DNA from: Micromonospora sp. KC606
GTDB taxonomy: Bacteria > Actinomycetota > Actinomycetes > Mycobacteriales > Micromonosporaceae
Reading direction: 5' to 3'
Assembly (NCBI RefSeq): GCF_004348675.1
Contig: NZ_SMKN01000007.1
Coordinates: 1 to 64,000, forward strand
DNA length: 64,000 bases
Positions 54,646 through 62,601 of this stretch are shown in pieces. The stretch's first letter is position 1. Every line of letters begins with the position of its first letter. Made by a program: the position numbers and the translations under genes. Under the pieces are notes generated by a model. It was given only the letters and a program-made list of their open reading frames with translations. It was not told the DNA's origin and did no database searches.

Positions 54646-56069
54646 GGCTGGCGCTGGCGTACCTCACCGCCGGCATGTGCGCGCTGGTCGCGCTCGCCTT
54701 CCTGGTGCCCCTCGGGCTGACCCTGCGCGACGGGGTCCGCGACGCGGCGCTGGCCGACGCGGCGCGGCGCGGCGCGCTGGTCACCGGGGCGCTCGCGGTG
54801 AGCACCGAGCCGGCGGAGGTGCGCCGGGCCGTGGAGGCCACCGGCGACGACCCGGCCACCCGGCCGGTGGTGTACGGGCTGGGCGGCGTGCAGCCGGCCG
54901 GCCGCGCCGCCGAGGACGACCTGGACCGGGCCCGGACCCAGCGGCGGTCGGTGGTCACCGACGTCGACGGCGGCGTGCTCCGGCTCGATCCGGTGGTGCT
55001 CGACGACCGGATCGCCGTGGTGGAGACCTTCGTCCCCGAGGCCGAGTTGAGCGAGGGTGTCGGCGGCACGTGGCTGCTGCTGGCCGCGGTCGCCGTGGCG
55101 CTGGTCGGCGCGGCGGTGATCGTGGTGGACCGGGTCGCGGCGCGGGCGGTCGACGCCACGAAGGGGCTGGTCCTGGCGGCCATGGCGGTCGGCGACGGCG
55201 ACCTGGGTGTCCGGCTGGAGCCCAGCGGCCCCCGGGAACTGGCCGAGGCGGGGTACGCCTTCAACCGGATGGCGGACCGGCTGGACGCCGCCCGCACCGA
55301 CGAGCGGGAGCTTGTGGCGGACCTGTCGCACCGGCTGCGCACCCCGCTGACCGTGCTGCGGCTGGACGCCGAGGGGCTGGACTCGGACGACACCGGCGTC
55401 GGCGCGTTCAGCCCGGCGGAGCTGGACCGGCGGCGGACGATCCGGCGGATCCGGCAGGCGATCGTCACCCTGGAGGGTGAGATCGACGTCCTGATCAAGA
55501 CCACCCGCAAGGCGGTCACCCACGACGCCGGGCCGGCGGAGTGCGATGTCAGCGAGGTGGTCCGGAACCGGATGGTCTTCTGGGCGGCGCTGGCGGGCGA
55601 CCAGAACCGCCCGTACCAGGTGATCGGTGCCCAGTTACGCATCCCCGCGCCGGTCCCCCGGGCCGAGTTGGCCGCCGCGCTGGACGCGGTGATCGGCAAC
55701 GTCTTCCGCTACACCCCGCAAGGGACCGCGTTCGAGGTGGCGGTCTCCCGCCGGGACGGCTACGTGGCGATCCGCGTCGACGACGCCGGACCGGGCATCC
55801 CCGACCCGGACCGGGCGCTGCGTCGCGGCGCCAGCGACCAGGGTTCCACCGGGCTGGGGCTGGACATCGCCAAACGGGTGGCGTTGCAGGCCAACGGCTC
55901 GGTGAGCATCGACCGGGCCCGGCTCGGCGGGGCGAGCGTGGTGATGCTGCTGGCGGATCCGGCGGCGACGCCCCGACAGGTCAGCCGGTTCGGGCTGGTC
56001 GGCCGGATGGCGCGCGAGGTCCGCGAGCAGAAGACCAACGGCCGCCGCTGGCCCCGCCGGCGTCCCTGA
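54642..56069 (+). CDS. Sensor histidine kinase with probable CTG start
   Basis: A membrane kinase of about 475 residues. TM1 (MCALVALAFLVPLGL), an extracytoplasmic domain of about 115 residues and TM2 precede a HAMP segment. The phospho-acceptor His is in ADLSHRLRTPLTVL. The ATPase domain has VIGNVFRYTP (N box), DDAGPGIPD and STGLGLDIAKR. There is no ATG or GTG in frame before ATG 54675, which would cut into TM1. CTG at 54642 overlaps the regulator TGA as CTGA, mimicking the usual ATGA coupling, and gives LRLALAYLTAGM at the start. The C-terminus ends inside a 20-bp tandem repeat. Its signal is unknown. Confidence 0.87.
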   Translation: MRLALAYLTAGMCALVALAFLVPLGLTLRDGVRDAALADAARRGALVTGALAVSTEPAEVRRAVEATGDDPATRPVVYGLGGVQPAGRAAEDDLDRARTQRRSVVTDVDGGVLRLDPVVLDDRIAVVETFVPEAELSEGVGGTWLLLAAVAVALVGAAVIVVDRVAARAVDATKGLVLAAMAVGDGDLGVRLEPSGPRELAEAGYAFNRMADRLDAARTDERELVADLSHRLRTPLTVLRLDAEGLDSDDTGVGAFSPAELDRRRTIRRIRQAIVTLEGEIDVLIKTTRKAVTHDAGPAECDVSEVVRNRMVFWAALAGDQNRPYQVIGAQLRIPAPVPRAELAAALDAVIGNVFRYTPQGTAFEVAVSRRDGYVAIRVDDAGPGIPDPDRALRRGASDQGSTGLGLDIAKRVALQANGSVSIDRARLGGASVVMLLADPAATPRQVSRFGLVGRMAREVREQKTNGRRWPRRRP

Positions 56070-56107
56070 CGCCCCGCCGGCGTCCCTGACGCCCCGCCGG
56101 CGTGCCT
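56051..56107. repeat. 20-bp tandem repeat, 2.8 copies
   Basis: Units begin at 56051, 56071 and 56091, each starting GCCCCGCCGGCGTCCCTGAC; the last copy is partial with one change. Unit 1 supplies the final codons and stop of the kinase gene; the rest lies in the gap before the adenosine deaminase gene. Slippage here would change the kinase tail only if it altered unit 1. Confidence 0.85.
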
Positions 56108-56170
56108 GGTGCCACCGGGTGCCCGGCCGCGTCGCGCGTCCATCTCCTCCCGGCCTGGGGCGCCGCCTGC

Positions 56171-57199
56171 TCAGCTCGGCGGTCCGGCCGCCGCATACGC
56201 GTCGATCTCGGCGCTGATCCGGGCCTTCTCCCCCGGTGCGAGGAACGAGGCGGTCACCGCGTCCTTCGCCAGCGCGGCCAGTCGGTTCGCATCGGCGTCG
56301 AGCAGCCGGGCGGCCACGGCGTACTCGTCGTTGAGGGTGGTGCCGAACATCGGGGGGTCGTCGGAGTTCACGGTGACCAACACGCCCGCGTCGACCAACC
56401 GCCGCAGCGGGTGGGCGGAGATGTCGGAGACCGCCCGGGTCCGCACGTTGGAGGTCGGGCAGACCTCCAGCGCGATCCGGTGCTCGGCCAGGTACGCCAG
56501 CAGCTCCGGGTCGTCGGCGGCCGAGATGCCGTGGCCGATCCGCTCCGCGCCGAGTTCGCGCAACGCGTCCCAGACCGTCTGCGGGCCGGTGGTCTCCCCA
56601 GCGTGCGGCACCGACCGCAGCCCGGCCGCCCTGGCCCGGTCGAAGTACGGCTTGAACTGCGGCCGGGGCACACCGATCTCCGGGCCGCCCAGGCCGAAGC
56701 TGATCAGCCCGTCGGGCCGCTCCTCCAGCGCGATGCGCAGGGTCTCCTCGGCGGCCGGCAGCCCGGCCTCGCCCGGAATGTCGAAGCACCAGCGCAGGGC
56801 GATGCCGAAGTCGACCTCGGCCCGCTTACGGGCGTCCTCGATCGCCTCGCAGAACGCCGGGGCGGGGATACCGCGGCGTACGTGCGAGTACGGGGTGACG
56901 GTCAGCTCGGCGTACCGGACCTGCTGCCGGGCCAGTTCGCGGGCGACCTCGTGGGTGAGGATCCAGACGTCCTCGGGATCGCGGATCAGGTCCACCACGC
57001 TCAGGTAGACCTCGATGAAGTGGGCGAAGTCGCGGAAGGCGAAGTAGTCGGCCAACGCCTGCGGGTCGGCCGGGACAGGGCTGCGCCCCTCGTGCCGCGC
57101 GGCCAACTCGGCCACGATGCGGGGCGAGGCGGAGCCCACGTGGTGCACGTGCAGCTCCACCTTGGGCAGGCCGGCGATGAAGGTGGGCAGGTCGGTCAC
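56171..57199 (-). CDS. Adenosine deaminase family protein
   Basis: A 342-residue amidohydrolase. Zinc and catalytic landmarks are ELHVHHVGSAS (HxH), SVPHAGETTGP (His and the catalytic Glu), RIGHGIS (His) and VTVNSDDPPMF (two Asp). The first motif differs from the usual HLHxDG: an HVGSAS replaces LDGS, so substrate preference may differ (adenosine, adenine or a modified purine). The GTG at 57199 follows AGAGGAG and overlaps the methyltransferase stop, so both are translated from one message. It converges with the histidine kinase gene. Confidence 0.88.
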   Translation of the reverse strand: MTDLPTFIAGLPKVELHVHHVGSASPRIVAELAARHEGRSPVPADPQALADYFAFRDFAHFIEVYLSVVDLIRDPEDVWILTHEVARELARQQVRYAELTVTPYSHVRRGIPAPAFCEAIEDARKRAEVDFGIALRWCFDIPGEAGLPAAEETLRIALEERPDGLISFGLGGPEIGVPRPQFKPYFDRARAAGLRSVPHAGETTGPQTVWDALRELGAERIGHGISAADDPELLAYLAEHRIALEVCPTSNVRTRAVSDISAHPLRRLVDAGVLVTVNSDDPPMFGTTLNDEYAVAARLLDADANRLAALAKDAVTASFLAPGEKARISAEIDAYAAAGPPS

Positions 57200-57990
57200 G
57201 GGTTCTCCTCTGCACGGGCGCCGGTGCGGGCGACCACGAAGATCCGGCGGAACGGGAAGTACACCTGACCATGCCGCACCGGGTACGCCTCGGCGAGGCG
57301 TACCCCCAGTTCGGCCCGGAAGCCGGCCCAGCCGGCGGCGTCCAGCGCGGCCCGTACGGGACGCAGCGCCGTGCCCTCCATCCAGCGCAGCACCGGGTGG
57401 TCGGCGGCGGGTTCGGCCGGCAGTGGGTGCACGTACACAGTTTCCCAGGCGTCGACGGCGCACCCGACGCCGGTCAGCGACACGGCGTAGTCGACGGCGT
57501 CGTCGACCGGGGCGTCGCGCAGCAGCGGGCCGAGGACGCCCGCCCATCGGTCCCGACGGGCGACCTCGCGCAGCGCCCGGTGCGACGGGGCGGCGAAGTT
57601 GCCGGGCACCTGGAATGCCAGCCAGGCGCCGGCGGGCAGTTCGTGGGCCCAGCGAGTCAGCAGCTCCCGGTGTCCGGGCACCCACTGGAGCACCGCGTTG
57701 GCGACCAGCACGTCGACGTCGGGCCCGGGTCGCCAGTCGGCGACGTCGCCGACGCGGAACTCGGCCCGGGTGTCGAGGGTGGCGGCGCGGGCGATCATCT
57801 CCGGGGAGGCGTCCAAGCCGGCGACGCGGGCGGCCGGCCAGCGGGCGGCGAGGGCCGCGGTCAGGGTTCCGGGGCCACAGCCGAGGTCGACCACAACACG
57901 CGGTCGGTCCGTCGGGATCCGGGCGACGAGGTCGTGGAACGGGCGGGACCGTTCGGTGCCGTAGCGGAGGTAGGTGCCGGGATCCCACAT
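57196..57990 (-). CDS. SAM-dependent methyltransferase, trans-aconitate methyltransferase-like
   Basis: A 264-residue class I methyltransferase. SAM motif I is VVVDLGCGPGTLTAAL, the ribose Asp lies in VAGLDASPEMIARA, and motif III in DVLVANAVLQWVPG. WDPGTYLRYGTERSRPFHDL and QVPGNFAAPSHR are strong features of the trans-aconitate 2-methyltransferase (Tam) family. The ATG at 57990 follows GGAGTGGACG. It is upstream of, and coupled to, the deaminase gene, and divergent from an aldo/keto reductase. Confidence 0.88.
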   Translation of the reverse strand: MWDPGTYLRYGTERSRPFHDLVARIPTDRPRVVVDLGCGPGTLTAALAARWPAARVAGLDASPEMIARAATLDTRAEFRVGDVADWRPGPDVDVLVANAVLQWVPGHRELLTRWAHELPAGAWLAFQVPGNFAAPSHRALREVARRDRWAGVLGPLLRDAPVDDAVDYAVSLTGVGCAVDAWETVYVHPLPAEPAADHPVLRWMEGTALRPVRAALDAAGWAGFRAELGVRLAEAYPVRHGQVYFPFRRIFVVARTGARAEENP

Positions 57991-58004
57991 CGTCCACTCC
58001 AAAC

Positions 58005-58014
58005 CGTACGTACG
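58005..58014. promoter_or_regulatory. CGTACGTACG palindrome in a divergent gap
   Basis: A 10-bp self-complementary core flanked by AAAC and TTTT lies 14 bp from the methyltransferase start in the 85-bp divergent gap. It could be an operator shared with the aldo/keto reductase; no regulator gene is near. A separate TAGGCT (58063-58068) lies 7 nt before the reductase ATG. Confidence 0.45.
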
Positions 58015-58075
58015 TTTTGTTGCGACCCTATGGCCCGTGCCGCGTGCCCGCAAGCCGGTCACTAGGCTCGGGCGA

Positions 58076-59059
58076 ATGGAACAGCGCAGCTTCGACCGGC
58101 TCAGCCGGCAGGTAGGTGTGGTCGGCCTCGGCGCCTGGCAGCTCGGGGCGGACTGGGGACAGGTCGGCGAGGACGAGGCCCTGGCCATCCTGGCCACCGC
58201 CGTGGACTCCGGAGTCACCTTCCTCGACACCGCCGACGTCTACGGCGACGGCCGCAGCGAACAGCTCATCGGCCGCTTCCTGCGGGAACGGCCCGGGCAC
58301 GGCCTGACCGTGGCGACCAAGATGGGCCGCCGGGTGGCCCAGACGCCGGAGGCGTACACCCTGGACAACTTCCGGGCCTGGACCGACCGGTCCCGGGCCA
58401 ACCTCGGCGTGGACACCCTGGACCTGGTCCAGTTGCACTGCCCGCCGACGCCCGTCTTCACCGACGACCGGGTCTTCGACGCCCTGGACACCCTGGTCCA
58501 GGAGCAGCGGATCGCCGGGTACGGCGTCAGCGTCGAGACCTGCGACCAGGCGCTCACCGCGATCGCCCGGCCCGGGATGGCCAGCGTGCAGATCATCCTC
58601 AACGCCGTGCGGCTCAAGCCCTTGGAGCGGGTGCTGCCCGCCGCCGCGTCCGCCGGCGTCGGGATCATCGCCCGGGTGCCGCTCGCCAGCGGGCTGCTCT
58701 CCGGCCGGTACGACGAGCACACCACCTTCGCCGTCGACGACCACCGGAACTACAACCGGCACGGGGAGAGCTTCGACGTCGGGGAGACCTTCTCCGGCGT
58801 CGACTACGACCTCGGCCTGGAGGTCGTCCGCCGGCTCGCCCCGCTGGTCGGCCCCGACCGCACGATGGCGCAGTTCGCGCTCCGCTGGATCATCGACCAG
58901 CCCGGCGTCACCGTCGTCATCCCCGGTGCCCGAAACCCGCAACAGGCGCGGGGCAACGCCTCCGTCGCGGCGCTGCCGCCGTTGACCGACGCGGAACGCG
59001 ACACCGTTCGGGGCGTCTACGACGAGTTGGTCCGGCCCCGGGTGCACGACCGGTGGTGA
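58076..59059 (+). CDS. Aldo/keto reductase
   Basis: A 327-residue AKR. Catalytic tetrad: Asp and Tyr in FLDTADVYGDGRSE, Lys in TVATKMGRR, His in LVQLHCPP. The C-terminal cofactor loop is VVIPGARNPQQARGN. It is only distantly like the AKR at 47 kb. The ATG at 58076 is preceded at 7 nt by TAGGCT, so the message is probably leaderless. The substrate is unknown. Confidence 0.9.
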   Translation: MEQRSFDRLSRQVGVVGLGAWQLGADWGQVGEDEALAILATAVDSGVTFLDTADVYGDGRSEQLIGRFLRERPGHGLTVATKMGRRVAQTPEAYTLDNFRAWTDRSRANLGVDTLDLVQLHCPPTPVFTDDRVFDALDTLVQEQRIAGYGVSVETCDQALTAIARPGMASVQIILNAVRLKPLERVLPAAASAGVGIIARVPLASGLLSGRYDEHTTFAVDDHRNYNRHGESFDVGETFSGVDYDLGLEVVRRLAPLVGPDRTMAQFALRWIIDQPGVTVVIPGARNPQQARGNASVAALPPLTDAERDTVRGVYDELVRPRVHDRW

Positions 59060-59148
59060 GCCGTGCCGGCGCGGTGCTCGCGACCGGCCCCGCCGACCCG
59101 GATGCTGGGGGTGGGGCCGGCGCGGCCGGCGCACTGGAGGTGGCACGA

Positions 59149-59343
59149 ATGAAGGGCTGGTTCGCGCTCTCCCTCGGCCTGCTGGCCGTGGTGACCGGCG
59201 CCGTCTGGACGGTGCAGGGGCTCGGCTACGTCAGCGACAGCATCATGACCGGTCAGCGGATCTGGGCAGTGATCGGCCCGGCGCTCGCAGCGGTCGGGCT
59301 CGGCCTGCTCTGGCGGGGGATGCGGTCCCGTCAGGGCGACTGA
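59149..59343 (+). CDS. Small two-helix membrane protein
   Basis: A 64-residue protein with two hydrophobic segments (GWFALSLGLLAVVTGAVWTV at 3-22 and VIGPALAAVGLGLLW at 41-55) and a positive tail. GGAGG lies 8 nt before the ATG at 59149, and an in-frame GTG at 59140 is possible. Similar tiny membrane proteins are common in actinomycetes, without known function. It is 89 bp after the reductase and may be co-transcribed. Confidence 0.6.
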   Translation: MKGWFALSLGLLAVVTGAVWTVQGLGYVSDSIMTGQRIWAVIGPALAAVGLGLLWRGMRSRQGD

Positions 59344-59422
59344 CCCGGCGTCGGCCCAGCACCAGATCGTGGGCGGGCTCGACCAGCGCGGGACGAGGCG
59401 ACCGACGGCCGGGGAACGCGGA

Positions 59423-59454
59423 AAGCCCCGCGTCCGGAAACAGACACGGGGCTT
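59423..59454. terminator. Hairpin between small membrane gene and cspA
   Basis: AAGCCCCG (59423-59430) and CGGGGCTT (59447-59454) are exact, extended by GTC/GAC after one mismatch. It lies 55 nt downstream of the cspA stop and 79 nt after the plus-strand small gene, with CTTCTC following. Confidence 0.7.
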
Positions 59455-59509
59455 CTCGTCGATCCGGCTGGCCGGATCACCCGGGCCGGCGGCTGCCGAC
59501 CGGCACTGA

Positions 59510-59713
59510 TCAGATGGGGCGGACCTGCTCGGCCTGCGGACCCTTCTGACCCTGGGCGATCTCGAACTCCACCCGCTGGTTCTCCTCCAGCGTGCGGTAG
59601 CCGCTGGACTGGATGGCCGAGAAGTGGACGAACACGTCAGCACCCCCGCCGTCGACGGTGATGAAGCCGAAGCCCTTGTCAGCGTTGAACCACTTCACGG
59701 TTCCCTGCGCCAT
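59510..59713 (-). CDS. cspA: Cold-shock protein, CspA family
   Basis: A 67-residue single cold-shock domain, the normal size. RNP1 is KGFGFITV and RNP2 is VFVHFSAI; the protein starts [17 protein letters not shown]. It binds single-stranded RNA and DNA as a chaperone. GAAGGAG lies 7 nt before the ATG. A long untranslated leader is likely, as for other csp mRNAs. Confidence 0.97.
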   Translation of the reverse strand: MAQGTVKWFNADKGFGFITVDGGGADVFVHFSAIQSSGYRTLEENQRVEFEIAQGQKGPQAEQVRPI

Positions 59714-59881
59714 GTGTATCTCCTTCTAAAACTGGCGGCCGAGCACACCGTGCGGCCGATTGGCCGTTTTCGAGCAGCGGTGCCTGAGGCGGCCCCCACG
59801 AAGGAGACTTCTCTCAACCCACGCCATCTCTTCAACAGCGGGGATCAGCAAACCACGTACGCAAAAACTCTGCACAGCCTA
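59714..59881 (-). promoter_or_regulatory. Probable cspA promoter and about 155-nt leader
   Basis: No gene is visible. On the minus strand a TAGGCT hexamer (complement of 59876-59881) may be the -10, which would put the 5' end near 59869 and give a leader of about 155 nt rich in A/T for this genome. Length and composition suit a thermo-responsive csp leader. No matching -35 is clear. Confidence 0.4.
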
Positions 59882-59934
59882 CCCGACGAAATTCTCCGAC
59901 ATGTGACCTGACGGATGCCGGATCTCCGCTCGAC

Positions 59935-59961
59935 GGCCCTTTCGGATCATGCGAAAGGGCC
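59935..59961 (-). terminator. Terminator of the Holin-X/DUF3618/DUF4235 operon
   Basis: GGCCCTTTCG (59935-59944) and CGAAAGGGCC (59952-59961) are exact 10-bp complements with a 7-nt loop, 42 nt after the DUF4235 stop on the minus strand. Confidence 0.8.
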
Positions 59962-60002
59962 CCGACCGCCGCTGCGCGAGGGGGCCCGGTCCGCCGTCGG
60001 GG

Positions 60003-60275
60003 TCAGTCCGGCCAACTCCCGGTCAGCCGCCGCACGCCGACCGCACCGCCCCGGTCCACCGCTGCCCGGACCACCGCGAAGATCGCCCCCTGCAACGCCG
60101 CCGCGGCGAGGATCTCGCCCCATCGACGATCCTCGTCCGTCGCGCTGGGCGCCTCGCCGTCACCGGCGGTCATCTTCCAGACCTGCCGGAAGATCGCCCC
60201 GGCGACCGTGCCGGCAGCCAGACCGAGCAGCACCCCGACGGGCCGGTACGCCGTCCTGCCGATGCCCTTGCTCAT
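60003..60275 (-). CDS. DUF4235 small membrane protein
   Basis: A 90-residue protein with two hydrophobic segments (VGVLLGLAAGTVAGAIFRQV and ILAAAALQGAIFAVVRAAV) joined by an acidic loop (EAPSATDEDRRWGE), the DUF4235 pattern. It is the last of three genes joined by 4-nt overlaps. The trio is a common actinobacterial envelope module of unknown function. Confidence 0.88.
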   Translation of the reverse strand: MSKGIGRTAYRPVGVLLGLAAGTVAGAIFRQVWKMTAGDGEAPSATDEDRRWGEILAAAALQGAIFAVVRAAVDRGGAVGVRRLTGSWPD

Positions 60276-60607
60276 CTACGCCTCCCCCGCACGATCAGCA
60301 GCACGACCACCGCCGCCAGCGCCCCGGCCGCGACCGCCGCCCAGGGGGCCGGGCCGCGCCCGAGTGTCTCCCGGTAACCCCGCGTCCGCAGTTCGCCGGT
60401 CTGCTGCGCCGCCTGCCCGCGAACCCGGGCCACGGTGAGCGCCGCCTGCTCGCGCATCCGTTCCCTCGCCTGGCCGGCGGACTCCCGCAGCCGGGCCTTC
60501 ACATCGGCCTTCGCGGCCAACAGCTCCATCGTCTGGCCCAGTTCCACCCGGGTCCGCCGGATCTCCTCGCGGAGGGCCTCGGTGTCACCGGTTCCGTTGC
60601 CCGTCAT
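60272..60607 (-). CDS. DUF3618 membrane-anchored coiled-coil protein
   Basis: A 111-residue protein with a charged helical N-terminal part (LREEIRRTRVELGQTMELLA then KADVKARLRE, the DUF3618 core) and one membrane helix near the C-terminus (AAVAAGALAAVVVLLIV). It probably spans the membrane once, with a coiled-coil in the cytoplasm. ATGA overlaps join it to its neighbours on both sides. Confidence 0.9.
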   Translation of the reverse strand: MTGNGTGDTEALREEIRRTRVELGQTMELLAAKADVKARLRESAGQARERMREQAALTVARVRGQAAQQTGELRTRGYRETLGRGPAPWAAVAAGALAAVVVLLIVRGRRR

Positions 60608-61038
60608 GCCCGTCCCCTGTCCTTCACGGCCGCGGTGACGACGTCCATGTCCGCCCGCAGGCTCTGGACCGTCTTCTTCGGGACCGGGGGAACCGCACGG
60701 CTGACCTGCTTCTTCCCGACCAGAGCGAGGACGCCGGCGACCAGGAACAGCACCACCGCCACGATCAGGGCGGCCGCCCAGGCCGGCAGCGCCAGGTCCA
60801 GCAGCAGGATCGCCGCGACGACCAGCGCGCCGAGGCCGTAGAGGGCGAGCGCCCCGCCGCCGCCGAACAGGCCGATGCCGATCCCGGCGTGCTTGCCCTT
60901 CTGGGTCAACTCTGCCCGGGCCAGCGCCAGCTCGTCCCGCACCAGCCGGGAAACCTGCTCGGTGGCCCGCTGCACCAGTTCGGCGGTGGACGGCTCACTC
61001 CCGTTCGGGGACGTGCGGTGGTTCGCGACGTCAGCCAT
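60604..61038 (-). CDS. Actinobacterial Holin-X family membrane protein
   Basis: A 144-residue protein: an amphipathic N-terminal helix (TAELVQRATEQVSRLVRDEL), two membrane helices (GGALALYGLGALVVAAILLL and AAALIVAVVLFLVAGVLALV) and a basic tail. It matches the Holin-X/phage-holin superfamily III label, but no lysis gene is near, so a holin function is not implied. AAAGGAGGA lies 7 nt before the ATG. It is the first gene of the trio. Confidence 0.88.
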   Translation of the reverse strand: MADVANHRTSPNGSEPSTAELVQRATEQVSRLVRDELALARAELTQKGKHAGIGIGLFGGGGALALYGLGALVVAAILLLDLALPAWAAALIVAVVLFLVAGVLALVGKKQVSRAVPPVPKKTVQSLRADMDVVTAAVKDRGRA

Positions 61039-61168
61039 GCTGTCCTCCTTTCGTCGTCACCGCGCTGAATGCCCGGAGTCGCCGTCCGTCAATCCTGCGC
61101 ACGGTGACCAACCACATCTGACCTCAGGTCGGGGCGTACCGTCCGGCGAAACGCGGAAGCCGGTCCAA

Positions 61169-61201
61169 CGAAGCCCCGCGAGCTGGGGTCACGGGGCTTC
61201 G
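61169..61201 (-). terminator. MscS-gene terminator hairpin
   Basis: CGAAGCCCCG (61169-61178) and CGGGGCTTCG (61192-61201) are exact 10-bp complements with a 13-nt loop, 9 nt after the mechanosensitive-channel stop. Confidence 0.8.
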
Positions 61202-61210
61202 GGCGGTCGG

Positions 61211-62524
61211 TCAGCGGCGGCCGTCGAGGGACTCCTCGGCACCGACGAGCGTCCCGCCGCGCCCGTTTACTCCGGCGTCGGCCTGGTCGGCGCGGGACTC
61301 ACCCCGGCCGTCCGCCCGGGTCTCGGACCGGTCGCGGGGCTCGGCGTCGTTGTCGGGGCCGACGAAGGCCTCGCTGCGGGCCTCACCGTCGTCGCTACCG
61401 CCGAAGACCCGAGCGTCGTCCGGCACGTCGGTCTCCGGCCGGCGGCGCTCCGGCCGGCGCGGCTGCACCCACTGCCAGGGCAGGGTGCCGGAGGCGTCGC
61501 CGATCTCGGTGCGGGACCGGGGCAGCGCGGTCGGCCGCTGGTCGCGGATCCAGCCGACCAGGTGCTCGCGGACCAGGCAGCGCAGGTCCCAGAGGCTGCC
61601 CGCGTCAGCGGCGCTGACCAGCGCCCGGACCTTGACCAGGCCGCCGGTCGCGTCGGTCACCTGGAGCACGCACACCCGGCCGTCCCACAGGTCGGTGCTC
61701 TCCACCAGCCGGCGCAGTTCCTCGCGCATCACCTGCACCGGGATCGACCAGTCGACGTCGAACTCGGCGGTGCCGAGCACGGCCGCCTCGGTTCGGGTCC
61801 AGTTCTGGAACGGGGTGCTGGTGAAGTAGGAGGTGGGCAGGATCAGGCGCCGGTCGTCCCAGATCTGCACCACCACGTAGCTGAGGGTCAGCTCCTCGAT
61901 CCGGCCCCACTCGCCCTCGACGACCACCACGTCGTCGAGGCGCACCGCGTCGCTGAAGGCGAGCTGGAGGCCGGCGATGACGTTACCGAGCAGGCTCTGG
62001 GCGGCCAGCGCGGCGACCACACCGACCACACCGGCACTGGTCAGCACGCCGGCGCCGATGCCGCGCACGGCGGGGAAGGTCATCAGCATCACGCCGATGG
62101 CCAACACCACGATCACCGCGATGGTGAGCCGGCGCAGCAGAACCACCTGGGTACGCACCCGACGGGCATGGCGGTTGTTCGGCACGTCCACCCGGAACCG
62201 GGCCAGTGCGGTGTCCTCCACGACCACCAGCAGCGCGGCCACCAGCCAGGCGGTGGCGGCGACCAGGCCCAGCACCAGGGTGTGCAGCACCACCTGCCGC
62301 CACGGGGTGCCCACCGCGAACCCGGTGCCGAACCGCACCGCGAGCTGCACGGCCAGCACCGTCGTGGCGACCTGGAACGGCCGGTGGACGTGCTCGGTGA
62401 GCTCGGTCATCAGCAGCGAACGCCGGCCGAGCCGGCGAATCGTCCGATGCACGATCGCGGCGACGAACAGGGCGATCGCCGCCGCGGCTGCCGCGGCGGC
62501 GATCGCCACTAGGTAGTTCCGCAC
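61211..62524 (-). CDS. MscS-type small-conductance mechanosensitive channel
   Basis: A 437-residue channel with about four N-terminal helices and the pore-lining TM3 plus beta domain (AAQSLLGNVIAGLQLAFSDA, then VRLDDVVVVEGEWGRIEELT and ILPTSYFTSTPFQNWTR). It would open on membrane tension to protect from osmotic downshock. After about residue 335 there is a tail of roughly 100 residues rich in Arg, Asp, Glu and Gly, without hydrophobic segments, likely disordered and absent from E. coli MscS. It stands alone. Confidence 0.92.
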   Translation of the reverse strand: MRNYLVAIAAAAAAAAIALFVAAIVHRTIRRLGRRSLLMTELTEHVHRPFQVATTVLAVQLAVRFGTGFAVGTPWRQVVLHTLVLGLVAATAWLVAALLVVVEDTALARFRVDVPNNRHARRVRTQVVLLRRLTIAVIVVLAIGVMLMTFPAVRGIGAGVLTSAGVVGVVAALAAQSLLGNVIAGLQLAFSDAVRLDDVVVVEGEWGRIEELTLSYVVVQIWDDRRLILPTSYFTSTPFQNWTRTEAAVLGTAEFDVDWSIPVQVMREELRRLVESTDLWDGRVCVLQVTDATGGLVKVRALVSAADAGSLWDLRCLVREHLVGWIRDQRPTALPRSRTEIGDASGTLPWQWVQPRRPERRRPETDVPDDARVFGGSDDGEARSEAFVGPDNDAEPRDRSETRADGRGESRADQADAGVNGRGGTLVGAEESLDGRR

Positions 62525-62601
62525 TGAGTGTCCCTCCGGCCGGGCGAATCAGCTCCGGGCAAAAGCTCTATGGTGCCTGGCGCATCCGGAAATCGACCAA
62601 C

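Noticed and set aside
60604-61038. Prophage lysis cassette
   Set aside because: The Holin-X label alone suggests phage, but no endolysin, structural or integrase genes are near and the trio is typical of actinobacterial chromosomes.
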